The notes below the pieces were generated by a model. The model did no database searches. It was given only the letters and a program-made list of their open reading frames with translations, and was not told where the DNA came from. 64,000 nucleotides of DNA from Thelephora terrestris (Eukaryota; Basidiomycota; Agaricomycetes; Thelephorales; Thelephoraceae). The DNA lies in NCBI GenBank assembly GCA_015956445.1, contig WIUZ02000006.1, positions 2,351,001 through 2,415,000 on the forward strand. The letters run 5' to 3'. The position numbers and the translations under genes are program-made. Every line of letters starts with the position of its first letter. Within the stretch, counting starts at the first letter, position 1. Shown piece by piece: positions 48,848 through 60,906 of this stretch.

Positions 48848-51800
48848 CTAGTGAACAATCTCCACAACGAGATCGCCTTGGTTGAGAGAGTCGCCTGGAA
48901 TACGCTCAACAACCCGGTCCAAGCAGAAGCCCGGAATGGCTCACCTTCTTGAACGAGCACTCTTTTGACATGGCCAGACACTGGGGCGGTAACCACAGAT
49001 TCCATCTATATTCTACTGTTAGATGGCATCTACCCCAGTAAGGAAGTTCCTCACCTTCATTGCGCTCAGAACTGCAGTTGCAAAAGGGATAGTCATCAAC
49101 GCGGATTCATCGCTGGATCGAAAGGACCTTACCGCAGAGTGGGTCACCCTTCCTGATTTCTTGACCCTCCTTGACCCTAACCTCAACAACAACGCCGGAC
49201 ATAGCGGCACCGACGGATCCTGGGTCACTAGTGGCTTTCTCGCGCGAGACGGTTTCTATTGCAGAGTTTTTATCTTCGACAGACACAGCCCGGACCTGCA
49301 GTTTGTGATGATGTCAAATGCTCGTCGAGGAACAAGAGTGGGGAGCGTACCTCGCCGTTTACTTCGAACCAAACATCACGTTGGGCTTTCCCTTCGACCA
49401 CTGGGCCGACGGCCATCAAACGGATGATGAGGGTCTTCCCTTCCTCAATGGATATATGCATCTCTTCTCCGACTTCCGGACGCCCCAAGAAGTACCTGGT
49501 TGGAACCACACTAAAAATACTCTGTAAACTCGGTGCTGGGCGGGTTTAGGATGCAATCCGAATACCTCAAATCGCCGTATTTCTGGACAAATCCTTGGTA
49601 CTCCTCGAAAACCTAAGGGTGGCGTCAGAGGACATCTGGAACGTACGTTCGAAGTGGTTTAACCTTAGGGTACATCACATACGACGTCACGTCGTTGCCT
49701 GTTATATGCTTTCCAAACTTGCTTCGCAGCTCTGCCTTGATTTTCTTGAAATCCAGTGGCTCGAGGGAAGCCCCCGGACGCCCATCAACCCTAGGTTTGT
49801 TCCTTATGATATGGGAACGAAGGGGTTCTGGGAACCCGCCTGCAGGCTGGCCGAGATAGCCCTGGAAGAACTCCACGATGGACGAGGGGAAATCCAATTG
49901 TTCCGCTCGATCGAGGACGTCTTGCTTCGAGAGGGAGTTGGAAGTCATCCACTGAGCGAAGTCTCCGACAACTTTCGATGATGGGGTAACCTAGAAGACC
50001 GCGGCTCGAAGGGCGACACCTGGAGCTACTCTATGGTACTTTACCTTGATGATATTTCCGCACTACCAGTGTTTTATCAGCAACGGTCCCCAGTTGCAGG
50101 GGAAGGAGCTCACGAGGTCATTCGCTTCGATGTACTTCCTCTTAATCTCTGCGCTTGCCGATTAGAAGAGAATGATCGGGGTGAGGGCAGCCTTCCTTAC
50201 CCGTCCACTGTGTGCCCAATCCGAGTTGCGAAGCTTGGAACTATAGATCGTTGAGGATAACGGTTTTGCTGTCTAAGAAATACTCACCATCAAGTTCGTG
50301 TACTGTCCGCCAGGCATCTCGTGGTCGAAAACGCTGGAATCAGATGCCCTCACGTTCGCTTCAAAGCAACCATATAACATCCTGACTTGACTCCAATAGA
50401 GGTTGAGAGCTTGAATATCAGTGTAACGAATTCCAGTTCCGAGGCCGCTCTGTTCGAGAGCAGATGTAATGGCACCCATAGGTGGTTGCGAAGTCAAACC
50501 AGACATGCCTGGAAGGGGTCAGTGGGTATCGAGACGTGGTATTTATGACAGCTCACTGTCAATTGCAACGTCTACAACATCTGCCCCTGCAGCAGCAGCA
50601 GCGAGCATCGTTGCAGTCGAGATACCGGCGGTGTCGTGCGAATGAACATGGATCGGGAGATCGGGGTACTTCTCGCGAATTGCGCTGATCAACCTGTAGA
50701 ATGGTAAGAAACCTGAAGTGCTGGGTGGATTTTGGTCGTACATCTTGGCAGCCTGGGGCTTTAATAATCCTGCCATGTCTTTGATTCCCAATACGTGAAT
50801 CCCCTCGGCGACGAGCTCATCGACAAAGTCCAAATAATATTGGAGTGTGTATTTGGTCTTCTTGGGGTCTGCGATATCACCGGAGTAACAGACGGCTGCT
50901 TCTACAACACCGCCCGCCCTCTTCGCTGCATCGATCCCGAGCCTCATCTACGACAGGACGTGAGTATCACGCTGAGAGTCGAGGAATGCGGGCCCTTACA
51001 TTTTCAATATAGTTCAACGAATCGAAAACCCGGAATATATCCAGGCCGTTCTCGACAGCTTTCTTAGAGAAATCGTAGATGGCGTTATCGCTACAGGGAA
51101 TTCAGGAATTAGAAGTCCTGAGGCAATACCATACTTACGGGTAACTCGTATAACCGACACCGTTGGCACCGCGAACCAGTGCTTGCAGTGGGATATTGGG
51201 TACCAATTTTCTCAGAGTGCGCTTGAACCAGAACGTCAGCCAAGGGTTGAAGTAAAAACCGAGGACCTTACCAATCGCTCCCACGGATCTTCGTACAAGA
51301 ACCGCATAGCAACATCGAAAGTGGCACCACCCCAGCACTCAAGACTGTACGCATTCGATAAAGCATAGCTAGTTTCCTTGGCAATGTTGACCATGTCAAT
51401 TGTCCTCAGGCGGGTAGCCAAAAGGGACTGGTGAGCATCTCTCCAAGTGGTATCCATGATGAGTACCCCAGGGTATTCGCGCACTGCCTTGGCAAACGCT
51501 TCGGGGCCGGACTGAACGATAATATTTCGCCAGCCAACTTCGCACGGGAAGGAAGCATCCAACGGTGGTCCCGACTCATCTTCTCGGTTTGGGAATTTGG
51601 GAACTACAATCTCATCCTTCAGGCCAGGTTCTCCCTAGGGCAAAGGATCAGTGGTGTAACCATTGCTGCATCAGCAGGCCCACCGATTGTCCTTTGATGG
51701 AACTTCCGTTCACGGCAATATCTCCTAGGTACCCCAACAGCTTTTGCGCACGGTTCTGGGTCTGGACGAGCTTGAAAAGCTCTGGAGTGTCATCAATGAA

Positions 51801-53768
51801 CTAGACGGGGATTTCAGCCGATGTTAAGATTGAATTACGAAACTTCATCGCTCACTGTCGTCCAGGTTTTCCCTCCGATAAAAACGTCATGGGTAAGGAG
51901 ACGGAAAAGGAAGGGGATGTTGGTCTACAGATGCATAAGCAACGCACGAAGGAAGACGAGAAAAAGACACAAGGTACGAGCCTTGACACCTCTAATACGG
52001 AATTCCACCAATGCTCGGAGCATCTTCCTTCGAGCCACTTCATACGTTGTACCACTGACGGAAACCTTGACGAGAAGGCTGTCGTAATGGGGCTGGTATC
52101 GCAAATGTCAGTCACACCCGTCACACGACCTAGCGGGAACGAGGGACTCGCCGTGATTTGGGCACCAGCAAAGCCGGAGCTAGCATCCAACCGCACGCCG
52201 TTTCCACCTGCACTACGATAGACTTCGATCTTTCCCATATCGGGCTGGAAGTTTGTCGCAGGATCTTCTGTGGTTACTCGGCACTGGATCGCAAACCCCC
52301 TCTTCGAAACGGCCTCCTGGGTTAAGCCCAGTTGAGGCAGAGTGGCACCAGCAGCGATCTGAATTTGCGCAGCAACGATATCGATACCGGTGATTTCCTC
52401 TGCAAAAATTCAGCCAGGCCACCGTGGGAGCGGGTGCCTGGGAATTACGTACCGGTGATGGTGTGTTCGACCTGGATTCTTGGATTGATCTCAATGAAAT
52501 AATGGCGACCCATCTGGTCCACCAAAAACTCTGCAGTTCCGGCGTTCCTGTAACCTACACTCTTTGCGAGCTTGATAGCATCAGAAAGGATACTTTGCCT
52601 GACTTCTTCAGGAAGGTGCGTCGCAGGTGCCACCTCCACGACCTTCTGATGCCTCCTCTGCACGGAACAGTCGCGTTCGAACAAGTGAATCGTGTTTCCT
52701 TGTGCGTCGGCCAATAGCTGTACTTCAATATGTCGAGGACGCTCAAGGAATCGTTCGATGAACACGGTGCCGTCGCCGAAAGCAGCTTTCGCCTCGCTAA
52801 CTGCGCGTTGGAACGCGTCTTGAAGCTCAGATTGCTCGCGAACAACTCTCATACCGCGACCGCCACCTCCCATTGCGGCCTTGATGATTACTGTTATCAA
52901 ATTGAGCGCATCAAAAATATGTGCGATGAGCGGGGGGACACAAACCAGGGAATCCATGTTCTTTGATGAAGGTCTCTGCTTCTGTGTATGCGGCGACGGG
53001 TCCGGGAGTTCCTGGAACTACGGGAACTCCCACCTTAATCGCTGTCAAATGGACGTCGGAAAAGTTATTGACACCAGAACACCAACGAAACGCTTAGGTG
53101 TACGGACCGATGTCTCGTGCCTTAGTCTTATCTCCGAGAGAATCAATGACCTCGGGTGAGGGTCCGACGAACGCAAGTCCGGCTTGTTCCACCTTACGGG
53201 CAAACCCCGCATTTTCAGAGAGGAACCCGTATCTATCACAGCGAGTCGGAACGCAGATTGGGTGTCGCGAGGAAGGATACGGCTTACCCAGGGTGAATCA
53301 TGTCCACACCGTGTTCCAAGGCGATTCTGATAATATCGTCCTGGGCCAGGTATGCCGCAACTGGGGTAAGACCCTTCCCTACCTGATAAGCCTCATCCGC
53401 CTGCAAGTTTGCATCCGTAAGGTAAAATGCGATTCACGGACAAAAGAATACGCGGACCTTCTGACGGTGAGCAGAGAGGCGATCTTCAAATGAATATATG
53501 GCAACTGTGTGCATGGCTAGTTCATGAGCCGTACGAAAAACGCGAATTGCGATTTCCTGGGGCAGGTCGAGTCAGCTCTATTTTTTTCTGTTGTTCCGGG
53601 GGGTCTTACTCCTCTGTTTGCGACGAGGATCTTTGTCAATGGACCAGAGTGACCAGCGGCTTTCCTCCGTACAGTCTGGATGGAATGCACGGGGGTGCCT
53701 GGTGCACTCGGCGATGTGGCGAATATTGGGGCTAACCGGGGAGGGTGAAGCATTTGGCTGGACGACAT
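48848..53768 (-). CDS. PYC: Pyruvate carboxylase
   Basis: Biotin enzyme making oxaloacetate from pyruvate, bicarbonate and ATP (anaplerosis, gluconeogenesis), cytosolic in most fungi. ATG 53766-53768 ([16 protein letters not shown]). The biotin carboxylase domain has [48 protein letters not shown] and [16 protein letters not shown]. The carboxyltransferase has [53 protein letters not shown] with the carbamylated-Lys region, and [16 protein letters not shown]. The C-terminal biotin carrier has [16 protein letters not shown], with an intron exactly between the biotinylated Lys codon and the next Met. The last exon reads [15 protein letters not shown] (TAG 48848-48850). Many short introns, some in highly conserved blocks. 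Length fits the usual ~1190 residues. Confidence 0.95.
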
Positions 53769-53941
53769 CGTGGTGGTTCGAAACGAAAAGTCGGGGGATC
53801 GGAGGTTGGGTAAGGCTTGCGATAAGATTACGATGCTCTCACGCGCACGTGCGCGGCGATAAACACACGGGATGAATATATACACGATCTGTCCATGGTC
53901 TGTACAGCTCTTAATCGACTATCAGTCTGAGTTTACGTAAT

Positions 53942-55510
53942 CTACGGATTCCTCGTCAACGTTGTGCTTGTCAGTGGAAGGATCGCGTCTGCCTGCGCAC
54001 GAGCACTCTCAGATTTCTTCTGGTTGTTCTTAGCCACCGCATATACAGTCCCCGCAAAGAACCCGATCGCCACCGCGGACACGGATCCCATCGTGACTGG
54101 GTCGCCGAAGAAGATCATACCCGATGCCGCGATCGGCAGTTTGTTCAGAGCGCCGACCATGCTGAAGCTAGCTGAGCGATACGAAAAAACCTGAGAAATA
54201 TCGCGCGACAAACCTGTACGTTGTGCTACTCGTGACTCGAACGCACCAGGCGGTAGTGTACGAGATGCCCACGGCAGCAGCTCCAGAGAAGGAAATGGCA
54301 AACAGAAGTAGGTTGCGTGTCTCTGGAGGACTAGGGTTTATCGTCAGCCTAGTCGCATTTACCAATCTGAGGAAGCCCACAAATTTCTGGCGAGATTATC
54401 CGAACTCCAGTCCTCGACAATGATCGAAAAGACGGCTAGAACGGGGATTGAGAGTAGATTGTTATAAAACATGGTGTCCCAATCGGCGAATCCTGTGGAT
54501 TTAATCCGTTTGCGCATTGCGAGCACCTAAACGGAAACAGGGTTAGGGTAGCTCAGTCACAAGAAGAATCCGGGATTACGTAGGCAGCACTGGTAGCGCA
54601 GTTGAGCATCATCCACACATAACCGACGTCCAAGTTCCGCACAACGTTGGTGACCTGAGGAAGATCTATTAATACGGAATCTGCACCTTCGAGGTCACCT
54701 GTGGTCGAAACATCGGCCATGGCAGCGATGATGGAAGATAAGACCTGAGGTGGTTGTGAGGACCTTAGACTGCGAACGGAGGGACACTTTGGCGCACCAT
54801 AAAGAAAAAGGAAACAAGAGTCAAGCCGGTTACACGGCCGCCGAACCAAAGAACCTCTCCGTATGCCTGTTTCGGGATCAGATATGGGATGGTCGGGGAA
54901 TTAACTGTCGGCATACAATCAATATGATGGTCAGATTCTTGAATATTGTGTAGACGGGGATGCTAAGATATTGCTATGAGGATGCTCAATCGCGCGCTAG
55001 ATCTTTGGTAGGTGAGGGCGGCTCACCAAGCTTTTGGACCCGGTGTAAATGACACTAACAAGCAAGAAACTGATTGGGAACCACTGCTTCGCATCTTGAA
55101 CGTCGAAATCTCGAAAAGAGATTATTCCAAGCCTCTTCACGATAGCAACGCAAGCGCAGCAGACAGATGACTGGATGCACAGTAGGAGGAAGTTCATGGA
55201 AAAGTTTTGACCTGATACGACGAACTGTTGGTATGTAAATATCTTTTATCGATGCAAATGAGCGAATTAAACGACCTTGTTCACAAGAGTCATCAAGATT
55301 GAGGCCAAACAGTAGCATGCAATCGGTAGGACTTGAAGAATAGGGAAATGTAAGATGGACCGACACGGTGCGAAGACGTGACGACCTACCCGCAGCGGGC
55401 GACGCAGCAAGTTCCTTATCAGCGCCGGAGGTTGCGAGGGCTTTCTTGATCTCTACGACATCTCTTTCGTCGGAATGGGACGATCTATCCTTTAGTGAGT
55501 TGTGGCTCAT
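53942..55510 (-). CDS. VRG4: Golgi GDP-mannose transporter
   Basis: Nucleotide-sugar antiporter that brings GDP-mannose into the Golgi for glycan and mannan synthesis. ATG 55508-55510 ([20 protein letters not shown]) fits a cytosolic N-terminus. The upstream frame stays open to 55729 but lacks conservation. Helices include [40 protein letters not shown] and [15 protein letters not shown]. The diagnostic substrate motif appears in [20 protein letters not shown] (GALNK), then [36 protein letters not shown]. It ends TSTTLTRNP at 53942, 173 bp upstream of the PYC start on the same strand. About seven introns. Identification is secure by GALNK plus the flanking block. Confidence 0.93.
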
Positions 55511-57180
55511 GAGTCTCAGGATGAGGTGGAAGCCGTGACGAGGCGACAATGACGGGGTTGTGAACGAAGTAAGCCGCTTTGCTATGCCTCTAGGGTATCC
55601 AGGGAACCGGGCGAATCGTCGAGCGGTGGGGGTGAAAAACGTGCGGAGGTTGTGAACGATGAAGAGGTCAGGCGCTCCAACGCCGACTCTGGTTTGCGAT
55701 CGCGCTCGAATTGGAGACATTGAACTCACTGAGCTCGTCTCGTCGTCGCTGGAGCTCAGCGCTGCGATAGGGCCAGTACGACAGAAAGCTATTGGGAGTT
55801 TACGTCGATGAGCTAACTACATGCAATCCTGGTTCCCCCCCCACACTCCTCCTAGGCTCTTCCCAGCCAGACACGCCGCGACGCTCCGATTGGTCAGTAA
55901 TAAATAAAATAACTTCCAGGGAATTCCAGACGAAGGGTCGAGAAAAATAAATAATAGCTGCCGTGCTACGCCGGGAAAGGGAAAGAACGCTATGCCTGAG
56001 AGAGCAAAGCGTTATTTAATAAAAAAAATCATTCGGACCAATTAATTGCCGGATTGTCCGTGGCCGGCGCTCGAGCCCGGTGTCCTGGTCAGGCCGAAGC
56101 AGCTAACCTTGTGGCTCTCGGAACCGCTGCATTCCTCATCCCGACCCCCTCTCAGTATAAGCCTAACTCGTACCTTGTTTGTAAGTAACACCGGATTACT
56201 TCCCCTCTATCTGCTGGCTGTGCGCGCACCACCGTCAACCTCCCTTATGCGCCACTATCAAATCAACCACTGCCGCTCGAGGTCTAATCACCCCCGCGGT
56301 ACCTAGGTGCCTACTGCAGGATCAACCGATCCTCAGTCCATTCCCAGTCATTCAATCATAGCAGCGCTTGTGGCTTCTACTCTATGCTCTCACTACACGG
56401 CAAGTGTCGCCCCTGGTGGTCCCACCGCGAGGAACCAACCGGTGTGGATATTTATAAGCTGTAGTATTTGACCCGTGCTTCCGAGCAGCTTCCAAGTCTC
56501 AACAGTGCTACTTATGTGGTCGAGCGGACATCATTCCGTCACCCACTCTGTACCGCCAACGGGTCCAAACCCAAACCGACCATCGCCATCAGAAGGGGTG
56601 GCACGGAACCTGTCCACTTTTTGCGCTAAAACTTTCCTGGTGACCCCAGCCCACCGCTTCGGCGCCATCAGTCAAACCAAATCCCCAATTTCTTGACCAG
56701 GGCAACAAGTTGAGTCGTGAGCCGATGTATTGGCAAACAAGACGCGTCTATATCAAACGAAGTGCATAACGATAGTACTAAGTGGCTTGGTGGCCCTTGG
56801 CTCATCGTTGCTCTACAATGTGAGCAGCAAAGTGGTAGTTGTACAGTCGAACGAGAGCTATATATAAAACAAGGTGAACGGAGAGCACGATAGGTGGGGT
56901 GAATGCCGAGCGTGGGGCGGCTGTGAGTGTAGGTGGAGGCATGGCAAGTCTGGATAGGAGATGTGCAAGGAAACGTCCGTGACGATATGATCGAGCGGCA
57001 GCAAGAAAGCGTACATCCGGCTTCCTGGGCCTCGCAGTGAAGCCCGAGGCCAAGTAACGGGAGATGAGGGGGGATGCGAGAGATATGCAAGGCGAACGCA
57101 AGCGAATGTAGCAATGACAAAACATCTATGGGGAGAAAGGAAGACGGGAAATGCGTGGTGGGGGAGGGAGTGGACGAGTG
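55511..57180. other. Intergenic region
   Basis: About 1.7 kb: upstream region of the GDP-mannose transporter and 3' flank of the zinc-protein gene. A TATA-like run (gatatttataagctg, about 56446-56460) lies before short frames with no resemblance to known proteins. No tRNA-like structure seen. Confidence 0.4.
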
Positions 57181-58095
57181 TCATGAAACATAACGGACGG
57201 CCTTCCTGCCGCGGTTCTTGAAGGCTGGATGGAGTTCCTCCACCAACGTTTCAAGAACTGAGGAAGAATCGGAGTCAGAGGTGCACGAGAAGGAGGATGA
57301 GACAGTTTGACGGGGCGTTGGTGTAGGTGAGTGCCGATTCACCGACAAGCGGTCATTCTTTTCAGCGTTCGGGCTGTAGGGCGTCGGTTTTTTCACATTC
57401 GCCACATTCAAGTCGAGCTTGATCATGGAATCCAGGATGTCGTCTTCCTCCAAGTATAGACAAGACCTAGAGGCGAAATGCCGGTCGACGCCCGCAATTG
57501 CAGGCCGGGGAGGGGTTGCGACCCACGAACGTACGTGGCTGGCGATTTGAGAGAATAACGAGGAGGTTTTGGTTTGAGGAGTGGAGATGGGGTCGGTGAA
57601 AACAGACGATGTTTTGAAGGACTCCGACAGAACACGTTCCCTCAGAAGCCTCGAGATGGGCCGCTGTGGTGTATGTATCGGGAGAGAGGGAGATCGTGAG
57701 CAGGATGGTTTGAGCGACGAGGTGCAAAGAGTGGGAGGGAGAGGCTTTTTGTGCGATAAAAGAAGCTTTGGTGGTCGCGGATGATGAAGTTCGAGGGAGC
57801 CAGAGGATGAAGATTTGACGGAGAATGAATCGTCTTCGTCCGGATGGTAAGTTTCGCATTTGGCGTCGGCTGGGATCTGTGCAGCCCAAGCACGAATGCC
57901 GTCCTGGTCGGTGCCTTGGAACGTGTGGTGGAATTGAGGGATCATCTCTGGATCATCTCGAGCCTGGCACTCGCGACCGCAATAAGGGAATTCACCCTCC
58001 TGGAGGAAACCTCGTGGTGAGAAGCGCCGAGAAAGGAAGGAACGTAGATTACTCACGATTTTGGTCTCACAGTACAAGCACCAGTTAGTGTCCAT
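57181..58095 (-). CDS. Ecl1/2/3-type zinc-binding protein
   Basis: Starts MDTNWCLYCETKI at ATG 58093-58095. A 57-nt intron (gtgagtaatc...tcctccag) that happens to be open joins to EGEFPYCGRECQARDDPEMI. The resulting W-C-x2-C ... YC-x3-C-x3-D pattern matches the small zinc-binding module of the Ecl1/2/3 life-span regulators. The rest (about 280 residues) is Ser/Pro-rich and disordered, with conserved-looking short motifs FASRSCLYLEEDD and ELHPAFKNRGRKAVRYVS at the C-terminus. The open frame extends upstream to 58281, but a TATA box at 58212-58219 lies inside that extension, which argues for the internal ATG. Function is inferred only from the module. Confidence 0.75.
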   Translation of the reverse strand: MDTNWCLYCETKIVSNLRSFLSRRFSPRGFLQEGEFPYCGRECQARDDPEMIPQFHHTFQGTDQDGIRAWAAQIPADAKCETYHPDEDDSFSVKSSSSGSLELHHPRPPKLLLSHKKPLPPTLCTSSLKPSCSRSPSLPIHTPQRPISRLLRERVLSESFKTSSVFTDPISTPQTKTSSLFSQIASHVRSWVATPPRPAIAGVDRHFASRSCLYLEEDDILDSMIKLDLNVANVKKPTPYSPNAEKNDRLSVNRHSPTPTPRQTVSSSFSCTSDSDSSSVLETLVEELHPAFKNRGRKAVRYVS

Positions 58096-58211
58096 GAGTT
58101 CTAGGGTGAGGGGAGGGGGAGGAGGGGGATGAGGGGAGAGAGAGGGAGGGAAGACGGTCGTCGTCGCCGTGGCGGGTGAGGAAGGGGGAAGAGGCTGAAG
58201 CAGGTCGGGTA

Positions 58212-58219
58212 TTATATAA
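58212..58219 (-). promoter_or_regulatory. TATA box of the zinc-protein gene
   Basis: ttatataa, about 120 bp upstream of ATG 58095 on the minus strand; used to choose that start. Confidence 0.55.
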
Positions 58220-58392
58220 AGTGGTGAGGACCCCAAATTTGTAGTATCAATGGGACTTTCTTGGCCGAATCTCAGATCCACTCGATCATCCCATCAAAAA
58301 TAATAAATCCACACGTCCATCAAGAAGTTTTCCTTCTCTGGTATAGTTCCCTTCGGAGTTATCCCAAACTTCGAAAAATAATAAATAATTAT

Positions 58393-59855
58393 TTAGGTTG
58401 ATGATTGGAAACCGAAATTAATTAGTAATTCGAAATTCGAAACGGTCTCGCCGTAGGTATTGAAAACCTCGTGGGTTGGGTGAATGACGGCGTTGGTGGT
58501 CATCTCGACAGCGTCCTCTTCATCTTCTTCAGAGTCTGATGAACGATAGTCGGAAACCAGAGGAGGCCCTTGCCTGTCATGGATACATTCTTGCACGCTT
58601 CCACATTCCATGCAAACATCAAAATCACTCTAAAAACGATTTGTCAGGAAACCAGCCACACGCCAGAAACGAGGGCGGCGCTCTCGTAACGGTCAGGGGA
58701 TGCCCGTGCCAATCTCACGTTTGCCGCAACAGCGCTCGACCGTGACTGGGGGTGACGCTCCCGAACTGTTCTCCACTCACCTCGAGGTGGATCTGGTTCT
58801 GGCGAGAGTGATTGAAGCTGCAAAAATGAAAGACATCAATATCAAATTTTCCATAAACGCTGTGGAGGCGATGAAGCAGGACAGAGGGACAGCCGCTCAA
58901 GGTCGCCAAAGCCACAGGCATCAGCAAATTTTTCACCGCGCTAGCAACTCGCGCATTCACAGTGGGCATATCCATCACCCACCGTCACCGCCCAATAGAA
59001 CAAGTGCCCACACTCACCTATCCGCAATCGGGACCATGCTCAACCCGTGGTAGCCATCGACGAGAAATGCACGAGAGGTTACCAGAGAATATGCGTGATG
59101 ATACCCTCTCAACGTAACCTCCGCCGACGACGAAGATAGAAACGGTTCCACGACTCTCTCGTAAAACCCACGAATTTCAGTCTGTAATCATCACAGAATC
59201 CACATAACATCAGCCAAGCACAGTACAGCGTCCAAATCAAGAAGACTGGCCAGTCTTTCCACCCCCGTCTCCGGGTTTATGAACAGTTGTCTCAGGTCGT
59301 GATTGCCCTTCCAGTCGATAGCCTCCCTTTCAGGAATCTCGTCGTCCGAATATTTGTACCCCCAGAAAAGCCCTATTGGCACCGCCTTCTGGGGTAGAGA
59401 TTGCAGATAGCCACCCCACTCCGAGCGTGACGCAAGCAAGCTGTGAACTTTATCGTAAGAACCCTTCACCTTGAACGGTGAGCCTGAGTACGTACAACTC
59501 GCCGTACAGCGCTAAAGCGAGCGCTAACTGGGCTTCGTGACCATAGACCGGGACGTGAATCCCATTATCCGCAAGCCAGGTGACCAAGGAATCAGAGGAG
59601 GCACAGGTCCGAATGGATAACATCCATCGTCTGGGTATCGTAACCACTACGGCATCCTCAGAACATCAAAAAGTCCCCAACATAATCAGGCCACTTGCAA
59701 ATTTGAGACACCGGAATCGTTTCCTCGCTCAGGTTAAAAACCGATATTCCTCCCGTGATCTCGTCTTGAATGATAGACAACCGTGCGTCGATGTGAATCT
59801 GTTTTGAGGAGCACCAGGAAAGTAGCCGCTGAACTGAGTCGGACCGAGAATGCAT
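58393..59855 (-). CDS. SET-domain protein lysine methyltransferase
   Basis: Member of the SETD6/Rkm/RuBisCO-methyltransferase-like SET group, which methylates lysines on non-histone proteins using SAM. ATG 59853-59855 gives MHSRSDSVQRLLSWCSSKQI then HIDARLSII, the usual start of the split SET fold. The insert (SLLASRSEWGGYLQSLPQKA, PIGLFWGYKY) is followed by EIRGFYERVVEPF, TSRAFLVDGYHGLSMVPIAD joined over a long intron to SFNHSRQNQIHLE (the N-H core). After an acidic insert (SSDSEEDEEDA) it has EVFNTYGETVSNFELLINFG, the catalytic Tyr region. It stops ten codons after YGE. Relatives carry a C-terminal helical substrate domain beyond this point, which is absent or in an exon I could not find. 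Confidence 0.82.
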
Positions 59856-59934
59856 GGCAGGTGAGTCTGAGCGCGACAACTAAGAGAAAGGGAAGTGCTA
59901 TGTAATAAATTACAAGCGTGAGTGCAACGGCTGT

Positions 59935-60685
59935 TTACTCCGACTTGGCCGCCTTGGTCTTTCCCTTCTCTGACGCAGCCAGCTCCCTCGCCTCGGCACG
60001 CTTCGCGTACTCTTGTCCGCCCTGAACATGAAAAACGCTGAGCTTCATTTGCCGCTTTACCAACGACCGTGTGACGTGCCTGCATGACAAGGATCAAGAC
60101 TAACAAACCGGCGATAATCGTGTTCCCGGCTCCGAGTAACCCAAGATTTTGGTCGAAGGTGAGCTCCGAATCTGCCTCGGCAGGGTTCACCACAGCCTTC
60201 AAAGCGGGGATAGTGACACTCAGGTAAACCCCAATGGCAAACACGAATACAGCTGCAAGGATATAGTTAGTCGAAACTGGTCGAACCCATGTCGGTTTTG
60301 TCATACCAAGGGAGGACCCATCGAACCATACAGCGCTCTCATCCCATTTGTGAAGTTTTCCTAATAAACAGATGATACCAATGCCCATCATTGAGTGTAG
60401 GAAAGCCTTTCAGACGGTGTGTCAGTCATACGGCTGCCACAAATAAAGGCGAGTCTTACCTTAATGGCAGGCGGGGCATTGTAAAAGAGGGTGTAAAAGT
60501 GTGTGGCGTCCTGTGTGGCTTCCGGTGTTATTTTGAGATGCAGAATGCGGTAGTCGATGGTGAAGCACATGCAAAGGACTCCTACGAGCAGATTACGATT
60601 AAGCTCAGAAAGCGAAGTGAAATCCAAAGGCGATACCGAGGAAGAAGCCAACTGTGGCAAGGACGCCAGCCTGGCGGAAGCCCAT
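59935..60685 (-). CDS. SHR3: Shr3-like amino-acid permease chaperone
   Basis: Endoplasmic-reticulum membrane protein required for folding and export of amino-acid permeases. ATG 60683-60685 starts MGFRQAGVLATVGFFLG, joined by a GT-AG intron to VLCMCFTIDYRILHLKITPE and DATHFYTLFYNAPPAIK. Then MMGIGIICLLGKLHKWDESA, VWFDGSSL, ILAAVFVFAIGVYLSVTIPA and AGNTIIAGLLVLILVMQ give the four expected helices. The final exon is the charged tail GGQEYAKRAEARELAASEKG KTKAAKSE (TAA 59935-59937). The last intron is odd: the family-consistent join uses CAG/GCACGT (a GC-AG intron); a GT donor 12 nt downstream is also in frame. Start lies 222 bp from the divergent F-box gene. Confidence 0.88.
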
Positions 60686-60906
60686 TATCGTGTGAGAGTA
60701 CTTGGGATGCGGAAGAAGCGGAGGAATCGCCTTTCGCTGGCACTTCCGGTTTTAGGAATGCTCAACATTTCCACCTTCATTCATCTACAAACATTCGATC
60801 AAGAATGGCTCAATGGATCATAGTCTCCTCCTTGTCAAGGGCTAATATACATACACTCTGGTCGTAATCCTTGCTGTTCCTCTACTTTTCCCCCTCATTG
60901 CTGGCA

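Noticed and set aside
55511-55729. N-terminal extension of the GDP-mannose transporter
   Set aside because: Frame is open, but the sequence is Arg-rich and unlike family N-termini; the ATG at 55510 fits better.
58096-58281. N-terminal extension of the Ecl1-type protein
   Set aside because: Contains a TATA box and a low-complexity Pro-rich run; the zinc module starts right after ATG 58095.
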